A DNA stretch of 64,000 nt from Toxonevra muliebris (lineage: Eukaryota > Arthropoda > Insecta > Diptera > Pallopteridae): NCBI GenBank assembly GCA_963691655.1, contig OY829330.1:3348001-3412000 (forward strand), written 5' to 3'. A model generated the notes under the pieces. It searched no databases. It worked only from the letters and a program-made list of their open reading frames with translations, and was not told where the DNA came from. Position 1 is the stretch's first letter. The number at the start of each line of letters is the position of its first letter. Position numbers and translations under genes: made by a program. Positions 1 to 11,234 of this stretch are shown here, piece by piece.

Positions 1-1275
1 CGTTAAATTATATATATTGTCCGCTGTGGAGTAACCCTCTCTGAACCCTGATTGATACTCGTTTAATACGTAGTTCTGATGGACCCATTCCGTGAGTCCA
101 CGGCATAAAATACCCTTTAAAATTTTAGCTCTAGTGTTCATAAAAGAGATACCATGATTATTTGAGGGCATGTTAGTATCCCCTTTAAATAGGGAAAACG
201 ATGCTGGTGCCAAAACACTGTTCCACACACCCTTTGTTGTAGCTTGCATTGTAGGCTTCTGCTAAAATATTAAAAAATTTGTCAGAGGCATTTACAAAAA
301 ACTCGTATGGTAAGCGGTCCTCCCCAGGTGCCTTATTTAATTTCACACCCGCAAGCATCTGTCTTATTTCATTTTCCGTTATTGGCGCATCCAAGAGTTC
401 ATCTTTAAAAAACATTCTGGCGTATTGCATGTCTGCAGAGTTTTGTGCAGAATACAGAGCACTAATTTCTGTCCCTTTTTGAAAACTAATATTTTTCATT
501 TCTCTCGCTAGTTGCCACCAGTCTTTGCTATCTCTTACACAATCTAATTTTCGTTCTATCAGTTGGTAATATTTTGATCTTTTGTTTTCAATTAAAATTT
601 TATATTTCTCGTTTTCCTCAGTATATTTTGTTCTATCTCTCTCTTCTGATGTCTTTCGATATTTATTTAGTTCAGGAAACTCATTCGAACACGGAAACAT
701 TCATCATCAAACCATTTTTCTTTTTTCTGGAAACGATGTACAAAAGGTTTTTGCGGCGGGGTAGAGTTTTTTATTACATTCTGCAGGTCATCAAACCTAA
801 TAACTTCCTTTTGTTGCTTTAGCCGCTCAAGACTTTCATTCATTTTTATGTTATAACGTATTTTGTTTGCGTCTTTCCAGATCAACTTTGGTAGCAGATT
901 AAAATATTCTATATTGACTGTTGATTTGAGCTTTAAAATTAAGTAAATAGGCATGTGATTTGACCAGGTTTTGGTGTCCACCTCAAAATCCACTACATGT
1001 CATTTGCTGAGCTACCCATTGTGCTTATGAAAGTGAAGTTTCCATACTCATCGTTCTTTGTGAGCCCATTTGCTATAAAGAAACCATTATCTGTACAATC
1101 TTTGAGATGTTTTCCTTTGCTATTTACCACCTTATCTTTTGATTTTCTGTCCTGTAATCCTGTTAGAATCGGCATCTCTTGTATTTTGTCCAAATTTTGT
1201 GAGAGTTCCCCAATGCACACGTTTAAATCGCACATCAAAATAGGATTTTCAATCGCATTTTCAGCATTTTTTTTT
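1..1275 (-). pseudogene. Non-LTR retrotransposon relic, endonuclease and reverse transcriptase
   Basis: Minus-strand remnant, running off the left edge, of a retrotransposon copied by target-primed reverse transcription. From right to left: an APE-type endonuclease stretch (993-1238) with CDLNVCIGE and FTFISTMGSSAND; a second frame (667-993) whose SNHMPI fits the endonuclease S-D-H-x-P motif with Asp replaced by Asn; a linker; then RT start (185-700) with KAPGEDRLPYEFF. Bases 1-180, in another frame, continue the RT with SGFREGYSTADN. At least three frame changes separate the pieces. There is no RNase H or 3' end inside the window. Clade not assigned. Confidence is high for family type, low for subtype. 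Confidence 0.85.
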
Positions 1276-1280
1276 AAAAA

Positions 1281-1440
1281 GACTGCGCCACTTTTGTTTC
1301 TTAAATAAAGAACAACCGTTCTACTTGCAGTTTCATTCTTTATTGAATTCTTTTATCAGCTTAAATTTACCCTACACCTTTTATTGGCTGAGTTACCTTG
1401 AAATTCACAATGTCATTCACTTATTACAAAAAAGGTAACT
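1281..1440 (-). repeat. LTR fragment with tRNA-Ser-type primer binding site
   Basis: On the minus strand TGGCGCAGTC (1281-1290) fits the 3' end of insect tRNA-Ser, the primer of 17.6/297-type gypsy elements. The intact element at 44666-50316 has the same site joined to an LTR end in AAGT, and the LTR-side end here is also AAGT. The other LTR end is uncertain: TAACT at 1436-1440 would suit and would give about 150 bp, short for this group. A 13-bp inverted repeat (1387-1399 with 1432-1444) lies at that edge. No internal coding sequence follows; the non-LTR relic abuts directly. Confidence 0.5.
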
Positions 1441-2509
1441 CAGCAAGATTGAATATTGCACAAATATGTTATCATATTACATATATATTACTTAAAATAT
1501 AGTCTTATGAGCTACGTTTGGCATTTCTGGTTTGCCATTATTATTATATATAACTTGCGCGCGTAAGAATATTTTTTTTAATAGTTTCTTTCAAATATTT
1601 TCTTATTTATAAATTAAATAATCCGCGAGCTTAAAATGTATCACTAAGTAAATAAAATTTTAATTTCTGCCTCTTCTAAGCATTTAATAACTGTCTAATG
1701 ACATGAAAAGAATAATCAAGCTGGAATAATATATGAAAATATTTCTATAATTATTTTCAGAAAAAATTTGTTGGTTTAATGGGAAGAATAGTTTTTTCTG
1801 ATGAATTTTTCAAGATAAAAAAAAGTTGAATTCCAGAATCACAAATGCATATTCTTACTACTTGTGGGAATATTTGATGCGTGATTCCCCGTTTTGACTG
1901 AATAACGTTGATGATGAGAAATTTCTGATCAATGAAAACTTTATGTGAGAATCTGGAGAGTTAAAAGAAAAAATTAAATAAAGGAACGTTCCCCACACGC
2001 TACAAAAAACAAGCTCCCATTGTTTTTTCAAAGACTAGTGTAGTCTTAGTGGGGCGAATATACAGTGGCGTCAACGCAAAATTTATTACATTATCTACTA
2101 CTTAGCATAAAACAGTGATTACCTGCGTAAAATGATTAATAATGCGAAACAGAGAATACAAAAAAAGATGAAAGAAATTAAAAAGCAACAGGAAAAACTG
2201 TCGGTTAAAATTGTTAATAAAAATTAATACGAGAACAAAAAAAAAATCATACAAATTAAAGTGAATCACAATTGATATATAAAAACAAATTAAATTACTT
2301 AAATTTAGTGGTTCTTCATGGAAAATAATCATAAATCGAAATTTTAAATCTTGCTAAGCTATCTGATGATCGCACAGATGTGGGAAACGAGCTCCATGCT
2401 ATTATGACGCTGATGAAAAATAGTGGACTAGTATTTAAATAATTAAAGATTAACACTTAGAACGACTGCATTGTGCAAATTTCAGTTTTCTATATAAGCC
2501 CTGTTCACG
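1441..2509. other. AT-rich stretch, no gene seen
   Basis: No reading frame with family character, no RNA gene and no clear inverted-repeat element. The 76-codon frame at 2102-2332 is low-complexity and I do not support it. Confidence 0.5.
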
Positions 2510-2847
2510 CTTTAGAGTAAAGTGCTGGTTGACGGAGTAACAGGTTAAAAATGTAACACAAAATTACTCCACAATAACAAAATATACGGCATTTGCTTTT
2601 ACCCTCACTTTACACTTTTTCGCTGGTTTGACCCTTGAGTAAAATATTTGTTACTCTGTTACACTGAGTAAGAGATAAAATTTGTGTTGCCTACTTCTTG
2701 ACTTGTGTAACAATAAAAAACAAGTTTTGTTGTCAATCAATTGGGAACATTGTTCGCAGAGAGTGCAATATACCAGTTTTAGTTGCGTTCACGCTCTACG
2801 ATAAAATATTACTTTTTTACTCTGTTACTCAGCACTTTACTCTAAAG
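2510..2847. mobile_element. MITE with 17-bp terminal inverted repeats
   Basis: CTTTAGAGTAAAGTGCT (2510-2526) is repeated exactly inverted at 2831-2847. The inner part is rich in GTTAC/GTAAC words, some also inverted. No coding content. No convincing target duplication, so the superfamily is open. Confidence 0.6.
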
Positions 2848-3224
2848 AGTTTATAAATAATTGGGAGTCTTGAGAGATAAAAGTTTGTGTAAAAAAATTA
2901 GTTTCTTGCTTTGAGATAGTCTTCCAAATCACAGCCAAGTATCTCATTTCTCCAGCTAATGAAATGATCGAATTTTTTTTACTTACCAAACACATATCAT
3001 TAGCGGTATCTGTAGCTTATGATGGGATTGGGGATCGAGTTTACAGTACACAAGATAATAATATTTAATCAGAGGGACAACTAATTGTTTTACAAGCAAT
3101 TTACGGGTTTCAAGAGGAGTAAAATTGGCGGACATTCGTAAATTGCGTTAACACAAAATAAATTTTAGGCACAACATTATTAACGTGATGGACGCAATGG
3201 GGAATTGATATGTACACCCAAATT

Positions 3225-4681
3225 TTTAATTTTGTCAACAAACATACATTTTGCTAAAGTATTTCAGATCTTCCCTCCGACAGCAGTATATGAAAATAGG
3301 GTGCTAAAAACCAAACAAAATGAAAAAAAAGAAATTATGATTGGAAAAACTGGATGAGCTACTCCGGAAAATGTGATTTCAAAGGATGTTTTACAATAGG
3401 ATTGGGATCTTGTATGAAAAAACTTTTAACTTACACATAAAAGAATTTCAGATGTCTATACCTATGTAAAATTAGCCGCTAAAGCGAATAGTGTACCCTT
3501 TCTTGATACAACTAAACTGAAAGCCACGCCTTGCGCTTAAGGTGACCATTTTGCACTCTTTTTTTTTACGAATTTTCAAATTCACCCGTTAGAATCTTCC
3601 AGATAGTGGCAATTTTATAATAACTAAAATACGTAGGATTGTAGGTTAGTTTCCTTAATTAATTTAGTTAATTAAGGAAACAACATTTGTCAAATTGAGT
3701 TATATTTTTTTTAGTGAACCCATGTCGTGTACAATCAAATTCAGCTTTGAGAAATGTCGTCAGAAATTGCAAAAAACAAAGCAAGCGGTGTAAAAATTGT
3801 TTTAAATTAATGAAACTTAATAATTCAGAAGTAACTACCAATTTGTAACATTTTCTCCATACTTAATCGTTTGCGTCGATATTCTCAATTTATATGTAAT
3901 ACAGGTATCTTCCGTATAACATGATAGTTAGGTTCTAAAAAACATCGTGTTGTGCGAACTCTGTTAATACAGAACAAGGAAGCAGTATAAAAAGCGGAGT
4001 TAGGTTCCAGGAATTATAAAAAAATAGTCCAAAAAACAGGGCTAGGTTCTTTGAGGTGAGTGCTCGTACGAGCTGTCACATTCAGAGTTTAAAATACAAC
4101 TTTTTGAGATAAGTGCTCGTACGAGCTGTCACATTCATGGGCATTCATTGGCCTCATGTATATTTAAACTTTTTGTACGTTTTGATACATTTTCTCTCTT
4201 TTATAAACAAATTCAAATTTTTATTTTCGATTGCAAAAAGTTAAAGAACAGAAAGTATATGGATTTTATTCAAGCAAATTTTAATAATATGCACCTTACA
4301 GAAAATTTATTGGAACATTTAAAGAAAAAATATTAATTTAACAAGGAAAAATAATAATGAACACAGAGTGAACTGGAATTTGATAAATATAATGAATAAA
4401 AATTAAAGTTCTAGTTAAATAGTTTATTGGCTATTTATAAATTAAAAAAGCGGTTTGCATTTCTAAATTATTTTCACAAATCGTGTTATGCGATGGATTC
4501 AGCTATTCGCAAATAGTGTTGGAAGGAAATTGTGCTATAGTGGTATCGTGTTATTTGGAGATTCGTTCGTATCGTTTTGGAATGAAATCGTGTTCGTCGT
4601 GGCTCATCCAGTTTTCGCAATTTTAATTTTGTTTTCATTTTGTTTGGTTTTCTGAAATACTTTAGCAAAATAATGCATCTA
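3225..4681. mobile_element. Inverted-repeat DNA transposon, copy 1
   Basis: A non-coding element with inverted ends: TTTTGCTAAAGTATTTCAG near 3249, and its complement ending near 4671, followed on both sides by AACCAAACAAAATG. The whole body matches the element at 44013-51393 once that copy's LTR retrotransposon is removed (shared words include GAGCTGTCACATTCA and CCGTATAACA), so this is a real family. Internally GTGCTCGTACGAGCTGTCAC occurs twice, near 4049 and 4111. The left boundary is approximate and no flanking duplication is evident here. The second copy gives the 8-bp target duplication that points to hAT, P or a similar superfamily. Confidence 0.8.
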
Positions 4682-4859
4682 ATCTAAATGTTTTGTCTTA
4701 CCGAATTCAAAATCCACAATTGATGTTCAAAGTATTCCTCCTTTTTTCAATGGAAAATCATCATTAAAATTCGTCAATAAAATTATTAATTTATAGTTAA
4801 TTCACGAATATCTTGTAGTAATCATATAATTAGTGTTGTTAATAAAATCTTCCTTACTT

Positions 4860-5385
4860 TACGAAGTTTAAGAATATCAGCTGCATATACCTTTGGAAAC
4901 TAGAAGTAGACATGTTATGGTTCTGGGCTTACCTTTTATAACATATGCTGAACAGGTATATAGTAAATTAGGCACAATGTCACTTCACAAAGTAGAAATA
5001 GCCTTTCATTATGCCACTCGATATTTTTATGGTTTGTGTGCCATTTAAATAGTTTCAGCATTCTTGGAACTAATCTGGATAATTATCTCAAAGCAAGAAA
5101 TTGCCTTTTCTGCATAAATTACTGCAAACGAGAACACCTCATTTGAAAAATTGCAATTTAGTCAATCAAGCAGAATTCAAAATCCAGTTGTACCTAAATT
5201 TATTTTTCTTAATTCTAGTAGGATATTCATTCACACCTGGAATTCTTTGTCTTCGTCAATCAAATATACTGCCAGTAGACCCAGATTTAGACATTTAGTT
5301 TTTGACTACCTCAACAAACAATTACCAATTTCTTTCTTATTTGGTTTTATAACTTCTTTTGTTTACCATTAATACATTCTATGAC
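4860..5385 (+). pseudogene. C-terminal relic of a non-LTR reverse transcriptase
   Basis: Shifting plus-strand frames give VLGLPFITYAEQVYSKLGTM, FHYATRYFYGL, NYLKARNCLFLHKLLQTRTP, and IHTWNSLSSSIKY followed by FRHLVFDYLN. These resemble the region after the RT core in insect APE-type non-LTR elements, where a WNSLP-x-SI motif is usual. Stops and frameshifts break it at least four times. The endonuclease and catalytic RT core are missing, as expected of a 5'-truncated copy. The 3' end is followed by a tandem duplication and an AATAAA-like tail. It differs from the relic at 1-1275. Confidence 0.6.
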
Positions 5386-5406
5386 TTTCTGGTTTTTCTG
5401 TCTTTT

Positions 5407-5580
5407 AGAATTATACTATGTACTTACAAACTTAATTTTTTTAATCTGAAATACCAAATCTTTCTACCTAAAAAGAAAAATTTCTCGTTTTTTCTATCTT
5501 ATTTTTTGAATTAAACTATGCACTTACAAACTTAAATTTTTTAATCTGAAATACCAAATCCTTATACCTAAAAAGAAATA
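5407..5580 (+). repeat. 99-bp unit in tandem, 3' UTR of the non-LTR relic
   Basis: Starting near GAATTATACTATGTACTTAC (5408) and GAATTAAACTATGCACTTAC (5507), about 75 bp match closely at a spacing of 99 bp. It is followed by CCAATAAATCAATC near 5610, which could be the polyadenylation region. Confidence 0.75.
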
Positions 5581-5953
5581 TTTTCTTATTGTACTAATGT
5601 TATATCCAATAAATCAATCTAGCTCCATTAAAATTCGGACATGAAAGGGTTAATGGCATTAGCTTAGGTTAGGTAGTACTGGCTGGCCGAAGCCACGTAT
5701 AGACCTTTAGGTCCTTAGCTACACCAGATAGGAGTCCTCGGAATTATTTATCGAGTGTATATCTAGCGAGAGTACACGTCATTTGAGATGCGACTGTGGT
5801 TAGTAAACTTTCAGTTCAGACTCTCAAACTGTGGAGCTCCTAAGTACGTTAATCGAGTTCTAGCGAGTGCGGGACAGGAACAAAGAAGATGCTCTAGAGT
5901 TTCCCTCTCATCTTGCTCCATACATTTCCTGCACTTATCATTATCGGTTAGTT

Positions 5954-6480
5954 TCAGTTTAAACGCGTGCGTTGCCACCAAACAATTATTGTTCCGCAGT
6001 CCTTACGATTGAATGATATAACAGATTTTGCGTACTTCTCGCTGTAGGGGTCACATATGACTTTAGCGATTTTACATGTGGGTATATTTCTATACCTAAC
6101 TATCGCTTTCTTCCACATGCGTGCTTCTAGGTTACAATTAGCTTCCTGAAGAGACAACAGTACTTCGCTGATTTGATCCTCCAGCAGCTTAGTTCCTTTT
6201 TTCGCGATTTTGTCGACAATTTCATTTCTATCTATGCCTTTGTGACTAGGTACCCAATAGATACACAGCCTACGTTTAGTAGTCAGTTTCTCCATTGCTG
6301 CCCTGCACTTAAAAACATTTTTGGATGATGTCTAGTGTGATGTCAACGCTTTTATAGCTGATTGACTATCTATATCTATATATATATTTATTGTTGAGGT
6401 GATACTGGCTACACTGTTTGCAAGCTCCGAAGCCTTCCTAGCGGCAAATATTTCTTTCTGGAATATGCTGCAGTAATCAG
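5954..6480 (-). pseudogene. LOA-A RNase H and C-terminal relic
   Basis: RNase H removes the RNA strand of the RNA:DNA hybrid during retrotransposition. Visible motifs, N to C: IFQKEIFAARKASELAN (the Glu helix), IDIDSQSAIKAL (second Asp), then YWVPSHKGIDRNEIVDKIAK (His and last Asp), the last in the 5954-6295 frame. The first strand with its catalytic Asp (usually TDGSK) is missing, apparently through a deletion between RLSGCPPFRV and the Glu helix. Downstream a CRKC pair remains of the usual C-terminal zinc-binding motif. It is separated from the RT part by stops. Confidence 0.8.
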
Positions 6481-6489
6481 GAACCCTGA

Positions 6490-8606
6490 AGGGCGGACAG
6501 CCGCTGAACCTTTTCCAAAGGCTTGATATACGTTTTCTTTTTAGCTATAGTCCATCATATCAAAACACCGTAGAGCAGTATAGGTCTAAATATGGCTGTG
6601 TAGCACCAATGCATAAGAGAGGGTGACAGACCTCATGTGCTTCCAAGCATCTTTTTGCATGCGTACAGAGCATTGGTTGCCTTCTTCACCCTCTCTTCAA
6701 CATTAAGGGGGAAGGCCACTGTGACGGGTCACATTTTATCTTAAATACAAGTTTATATATTTAAAAATATTTGTACAAAATTTCAAGTCAAAATTCCAAA
6801 AATTGCCTGAGTTACAGCCATTTTTGTTATAGTAAGTAGACTGAAAACTTAATGGACTGAAAACTTTAAACGAGTTTTTCTCGAAACGACTTTTTTCGAA
6901 CTGGTCGCGTCGACAACTCGATCAAATATTAACCGATTTTCAATTTTATTGTTCATTTTGTTCGTCTTTGCAGTGGCTATCGTTAAGCGTAGCCGATTTT
7001 CAAATTTTTACTATTTTTTAAGCACTTTTGAAACAAAAACAAAAAAGGTCGAAAACATGAAAAATTTTCAATCAGTCGCTATTTTGTGGAAAATAAAAAA
7101 AAAAAACACTACGTACGATGAGAATTATACTCATGTAGATTATTAAAATCTAAATATTTTTTTTTTTTTTTAGAAAATCTGTTCTTGAAAAATCGACGCG
7201 ACCATGGAGGGGAAAATTTTTTTCGGGCTCCACGGCAACGCCCATATCTTCAAAACTATTCAATATTTTTTAATAAAAATGTATGGAAATATTGATGGAA
7301 GGTCACTTAATATAATGAATATAAAACGATCTCCATATTCTTTTATTTGATAGATAAAAAAAATTCCCGAAAATCACTAATTTTCCAGCCGTCACAGTGG
7401 CCTTCCCCTTAAGCTTCCACCAATTTGCTGTCCACTACTACCTCTAGATATTTGGTATGGGTTTGTGGTGTTGTTTAAACTCGATGGCGTCCATTGCAGG
7501 GATCTTGTACTTTTTTGTAAAAAGTACTAAGAGCGTTTTGTCCGCAATTACACCAAAACCGGCACTGGTGGCCCAGTTGTAAATGGTCTTGAGAGTGTCG
7601 CTCATAAGTATTTAGGCATGTTCTACTAATTTTGGGGCTTTGCCATCGAAATGAGTTAGAATCTTGTTGACAACTAGCAACCAAAGGAGCAGGGATAAGA
7701 CGCCTTCTCTACATGTTACCTTGGTTACTATAGCTTCATTGCATTCCGCTCTTAACTGCCTACAGCTTAGAAGACTTTTTATCCACAGATATATAGCGGT
7801 ATTCATTTCTAGAGCATTGAGACTATCTAATATAGCTTCCGTCGACACATTATTAAAAGCACCAGCAATATCTAGAAATACCCCTAGGGCATATTCTTTA
7901 TATTCTAGTGCTTTCTCTATCTTCAATACTAGCATATGGGGTGCAGTTTAGGTTGACTTACCTTTCGTATATGCGTGTTGTGCTTTTGACAGATAATCGG
8001 AATTAATTGTGTCCCCAATATAAGCTGTCAATATTTTATCAAAAGTTTTAAGGAGGAAGGAAGTGAGACTAATCGGTCTATAGTCCTTCCAGTAGAGATG
8101 GCTGCTTTTATCTGCTTTGGGTATAAACAGAAATCTCGCTACTCTCTAGGCTACAGGAACGTAATTAAATATTAAACAACCGTTATAGATATGTCTTAGC
8201 CATGGAGTTACCAGGTTCAGAGCCTTTTATAACATGGCGGGAAATATTCTATCGAGTCCAGGTGATTTAAATGGTTCAAAAGAGCTTATTGCTCATTCTA
8301 ACCTGCTTTTAGTGATTATGTTCGCCGGCACAGATCTTACACCACTCCTGCCTGGTTCGTCCCCAATCGCGACTCTGCACCCCGGGAAGTGTACATTAAT
8401 TAGATCTTCAAACGACTAGTTACAAGTATTCGTCCATTCGCCGTTTTCTTTCTTGACAAGGTTGGGCATGGTTGGGTGCTTTGATAGCAGCTTCCTTAGC
8501 CTCGTCATTTCTACCTTTTTCCATGTCCCACAAAATTCCTTCCAAGAGTCTCTTTGGCGATGCGCACTTCCTTCTTATAATGCTTTAACACATCCTTGTA
8601 TTCCCT
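6490..8606 (-). pseudogene. LOA-A reverse transcriptase relic, split by a MITE
   Basis: 7612-7935 reads LDIAGAFNN (motif A) and REGVLSLLLWLLVVN (motif B). The expected YADD block just downstream has been deleted: after HFDGKAPKLVEHA the text goes almost directly to SDTLKTIYNWATSAGFGV, the region after motif C. The thumb segment (VKKATNALYACKKMLGS and RPILLYGVLIWWTI) lies left of the insertion at about 6500-6700. The MITE at 6707-7408 interrupts between VVDSKLVEA and NVEERVKKA. Without motif C this RT must be dead. Confidence 0.85.
6707..7408. mobile_element. piggyBac-type MITE (TTAA target)
   Basis: Ends GGGGGAAGGCCACTGTGACG and the complement of GGGGAAGGCCACTGTGACGG are flanked by TTAA on both sides (6703-6706 and 7409-7412). 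TTAA duplication is the mark of the piggyBac superfamily. Removing it rejoins the RT thumb of LOA-A. No transposase frame; internal sequence is AT-rich. It is younger than LOA-A. Confidence 0.85.
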
Positions 8607-9569
8607 CTAGCATTCTCCACTATCTGCTGACTTTGCCAGCTTGAAGATTTCGCGAAGATAGCGTCTTTGGGAACCCAACTCCTTGTTCCACCAAGGTGGC
8701 GTGGATTTGCGATTGGTGCGCACAAGAGGACAAGAGATGTGATAAGCCTTGTTGAGAGCTTTGGTCAGAGTTCCGAGTTGTACCTCGAGATCCACATGTG
8801 AAGTAATTGTTTTCAGTCCGTTTAATTCCCTATTCAAAATTTTTCCGTAAAGGTCCCAGTTCGTACATCTTGGATTCCTTAGAACTTTATTAATTTGAGT
8901 AGGATAGTAGTTAACTTTGAAGCCTAAATACCTGTGATCTGAGAACGACGGTGTTTCAAGCACCGTCCATTCTTTGACCATAGTATTATTACTAGTAGAG
9001 AGAGTTTTATCGAGAACATTTTTAGAGGTGGGTCCATATACGTTGGTTCCTCACCCCGATTAGCAATATTGAGATTACTTTGTAAGATATATGTTAAGAG
9101 TGACTCACCTCTTTCATTGGTATCGGAGCTTCCCCAAACTGTGTGGTGGGCGTTCGCATCAGAACCGATGACCAGGGTCTGCTTCCCACCGCGGGCTATT
9201 TCTAACAGCCTTTGAAGCTCTTGCGTTGGTACGTCTTGTTCGTGTGGCATATAGCACGACGCAAGGAGTAAGGGCTCATCCTTGCCGTCCTCTAATGCCA
9301 CCACCGTCAAATCATCTGTGGAGAGAGGTTAGAATATACGAGTTGAAATTTTTTCTTACCAGTATAACTGCTCTTAACTTGTTCATGACGTTAGGAGTAT
9401 ACATACGAAAGTTAGGCGACTTTAGTCCAGATATCACGTTACCCGAAGCTATCCATGGTTCCTGGACTAAAGCCATGTCGTAGCCGCCCTCCTCTAAGTT
9501 GAGGAGAAGCTCAGCTGAGGCGATTTTACTGCGATGCAGGTTTATTTGGATTACCTTCTGCATGCGCAT
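8607..9569 (-). pseudogene. LOA-A APE-type endonuclease relic
   Basis: The endonuclease nicks target DNA to start reverse transcription. Three frames together cover the domain: 9312-9569 has QINLHRSKIASAELL and MALVQEPWI (catalytic Glu); 8924-9310 has VIGSDANAHHTVWGSSDTNERG followed by ANRGEEPTY; 8607-8981 has SFSDHRYLGF (the S-D-H motif), then a linker with STPPWWNKEL leading to the RT. Key residues visible are intact, but two frameshifts prevent a single protein. The N-terminus overlaps the end of ORF1. Confidence 0.9.
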
Positions 9570-10601
9570 CCAGTACTATCCCGAGGTTGGATTCTATCTC
9601 CATCTCACTCGTATCCTCACCATCGCGTATCTTGAGAGAGGAGCTGAGGGTTTCCTCAATGCCGAGGTTTTCCTCAACCTCCCCCGTAGCAAGCGTATTT
9701 TTGTTCTTGTCGGTCAAGTGCCGTTTTTTAAGACGAAGGTACACACTTCCAACGCCCCACGACTACTTCTCAAACCGTACGTATAATAAATCCTTGGCCT
9801 CCTTGTTGATCTGGATGATGTAGCTCTGTCCCGAACCCTCCTTGTTAGGCTTGGCGACAAGTAACACCCTCCAATCTCCGGTTGACATATCAGGGTTTTG
9901 TCGTAGCAGTAGTTGTTGACCGTTCTCTGGCTTCACTACTCGAGGTATCAACACCTTCGCTTTAGGCAGCGATGGGATGTCGTACCGGTCTACTACTTCC
10001 AATGATGAGCCATCCCACAGGCTTTGCAATGTTCCAACAACTCCATTCAGCCATGCAAGCGATGGATCATTATTGCACTTTAGTATTTTTACTCCGTTAA
10101 ACCACCCTGCTCATGGCATCCAGCAGCTTCATCTCCACCATTCTCCACCGTTCTTGCATCATTTGTCCAAGCGGATCTCCACGGTCGATGAGTGCCACGA
10201 TCAAATGTCGTTTGGCTACTTCACTCGCCACGGCCGCCGCTTTGGATGTTGTTGGCTTTTCTTTCTGAACAGCCCATCTTTCTGCTTAGGTCTCTTAGAG
10301 GGAAACCCGCTTTCAGCGGAGAGCTGTAGTTTACTTGCGAGTTCTTCTTCAATCCGGTCGGAGAAGAACACCAAGTTTTAGTAGAGTAGAGACCCGGCCC
10401 TTTTCTACCTCGTCTTTTGCCCCTGGCTTGGGCTTGTCTCTCCGACTTGTTCTCCAGACGACCGCAGATCTTGACCGCAGCTTTATAGATAGTTTTCGCT
10501 TTCAGTCCCTTATTCCGAGGCCCTTTCCTTCGAGCCGAAGTGGCATCCTCGGTGTAGAGGTATAGTCGCTTGCGACACGGCTTACCTCGAGTTGAAGACA
10601 A
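9526..10601 (-). pseudogene. LOA-A ORF1 relic (DUF4780-like)
   Basis: ORF1 proteins of LOA elements are thought to bind the element RNA. 10221-10601 is very basic (GKRRGRKGPG). 9763-10029 has LWDGSSLEVVDRYDIPSLPK and QNPDMSTGDWRVLLV, which resemble the DUF4780 domain of fly LOA ORF1s; 9526-9744 is an acidic tail leading into the endonuclease start. No CCHC zinc knuckles seen. Frames change between the pieces, so it is broken. The DUF4780 assignment rests on recall of the pattern, not a search. Confidence 0.7.
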
Positions 10602-10975
10602 TTTTTCAGGTCACCCATCAAATCTCCATGCCCGCCGGTGGTAACCACTACCTCTCCACCGACGTTTGGTCTGACATCCCAGACCCACTTCCATTCTTAC
10701 CATTTTCAGTCTACTGCCAGACTTTTCCTCGATAAGATTAGGGAATAATCTCACATGCAACCCCATTAGAAGCAGCTCGAAATTCGAAGCCGCATTTCTT
10801 AGGAGAATACATGTTAAAGTCTTCCCTATTTTTTGCTAGACCCCACCACCCATGCCGAACTGCATCACGCTAACCAAGGTACAAGCCGCGAAAGTACATG
10901 ATGTGACTCAGCGTGGATAGATGACGCCCATATTTGCCGAGGAGGTTTATTTAAAAGGGTGTGCTCCCTCCGCCT

Positions 10976-11222
10976 AGGCTATTTTAGCCAGTTGCCCGCC
11001 AGACATACGATGTGCCTGATACAACTGTTCAATGTTACCAGAAGAACAACAGGTTTCCAGCCGCCACCACGAGGAGGTGATAGCCCACATTACTACCATA
11101 TCACTCAATTACGGCACACACTCACACCGCATTGAAACCGCAGAACCCTAACCGTATTCACAACTCCCCAGTTCGGTGCAGGTATATGTTCATCCCCTTG
11201 AATAACTGATAGCCTGACGGCC
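10976..11222 (-). ncRNA. HDV-like self-cleaving ribozyme at the LOA-A 5' end
   Basis: Minus strand from 11222: GGCCGTC (P1 5') pairs over 7 positions with GGCGGCT (11065-11059). AGGCTAT (P2 5') pairs perfectly with ATAGCCT (10982-10976). ACC/GGT (P3) encloses the loop TCCTCGT (11075-11069), identical to HDV L3 in six positions. Then GGAAAC as J1.1/4, and CAGTTG...CAACTG as P4 (11027-11022 with 10994-10989), directly before GGCTAAAA, whose C (complement of 10987) would be the catalytic cytosine. The predicted cleavage point is immediately before 11222, exactly where the 12-bp target duplication ends. The J1/2 region is long (about 130 nt). Confidence 0.8.
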
Positions 11223-11234
11223 TTAATGGCATTA

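Larger units (their letters stand above)
5662..11222 (-). mobile_element. LOA-type non-LTR retrotransposon (LOA-A), end to end
   Basis: A mutated but end-to-end copy on the minus strand. TTAATGGCATTA flanks it on both sides (5650-5661 and 11223-11234), a 12-bp target duplication typical of target-primed reverse transcription. Order from the 5' end at 11222: HDV-like ribozyme, ORF1, APE endonuclease, RT, RNase H, short 3' UTR ending in CCTAACCTAAGC. RNase H together with a ribozyme at the 5' end fits the LOA clade (Baggins is a known LOA element with such a ribozyme); the I clade is the alternative. Coding parts are shattered and several catalytic residues are gone. A 702-bp MITE sits in the RT/RNase H part. 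Without it the element is about 4.9 kb, somewhat short, so internal deletions are likely. Confidence 0.9.
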
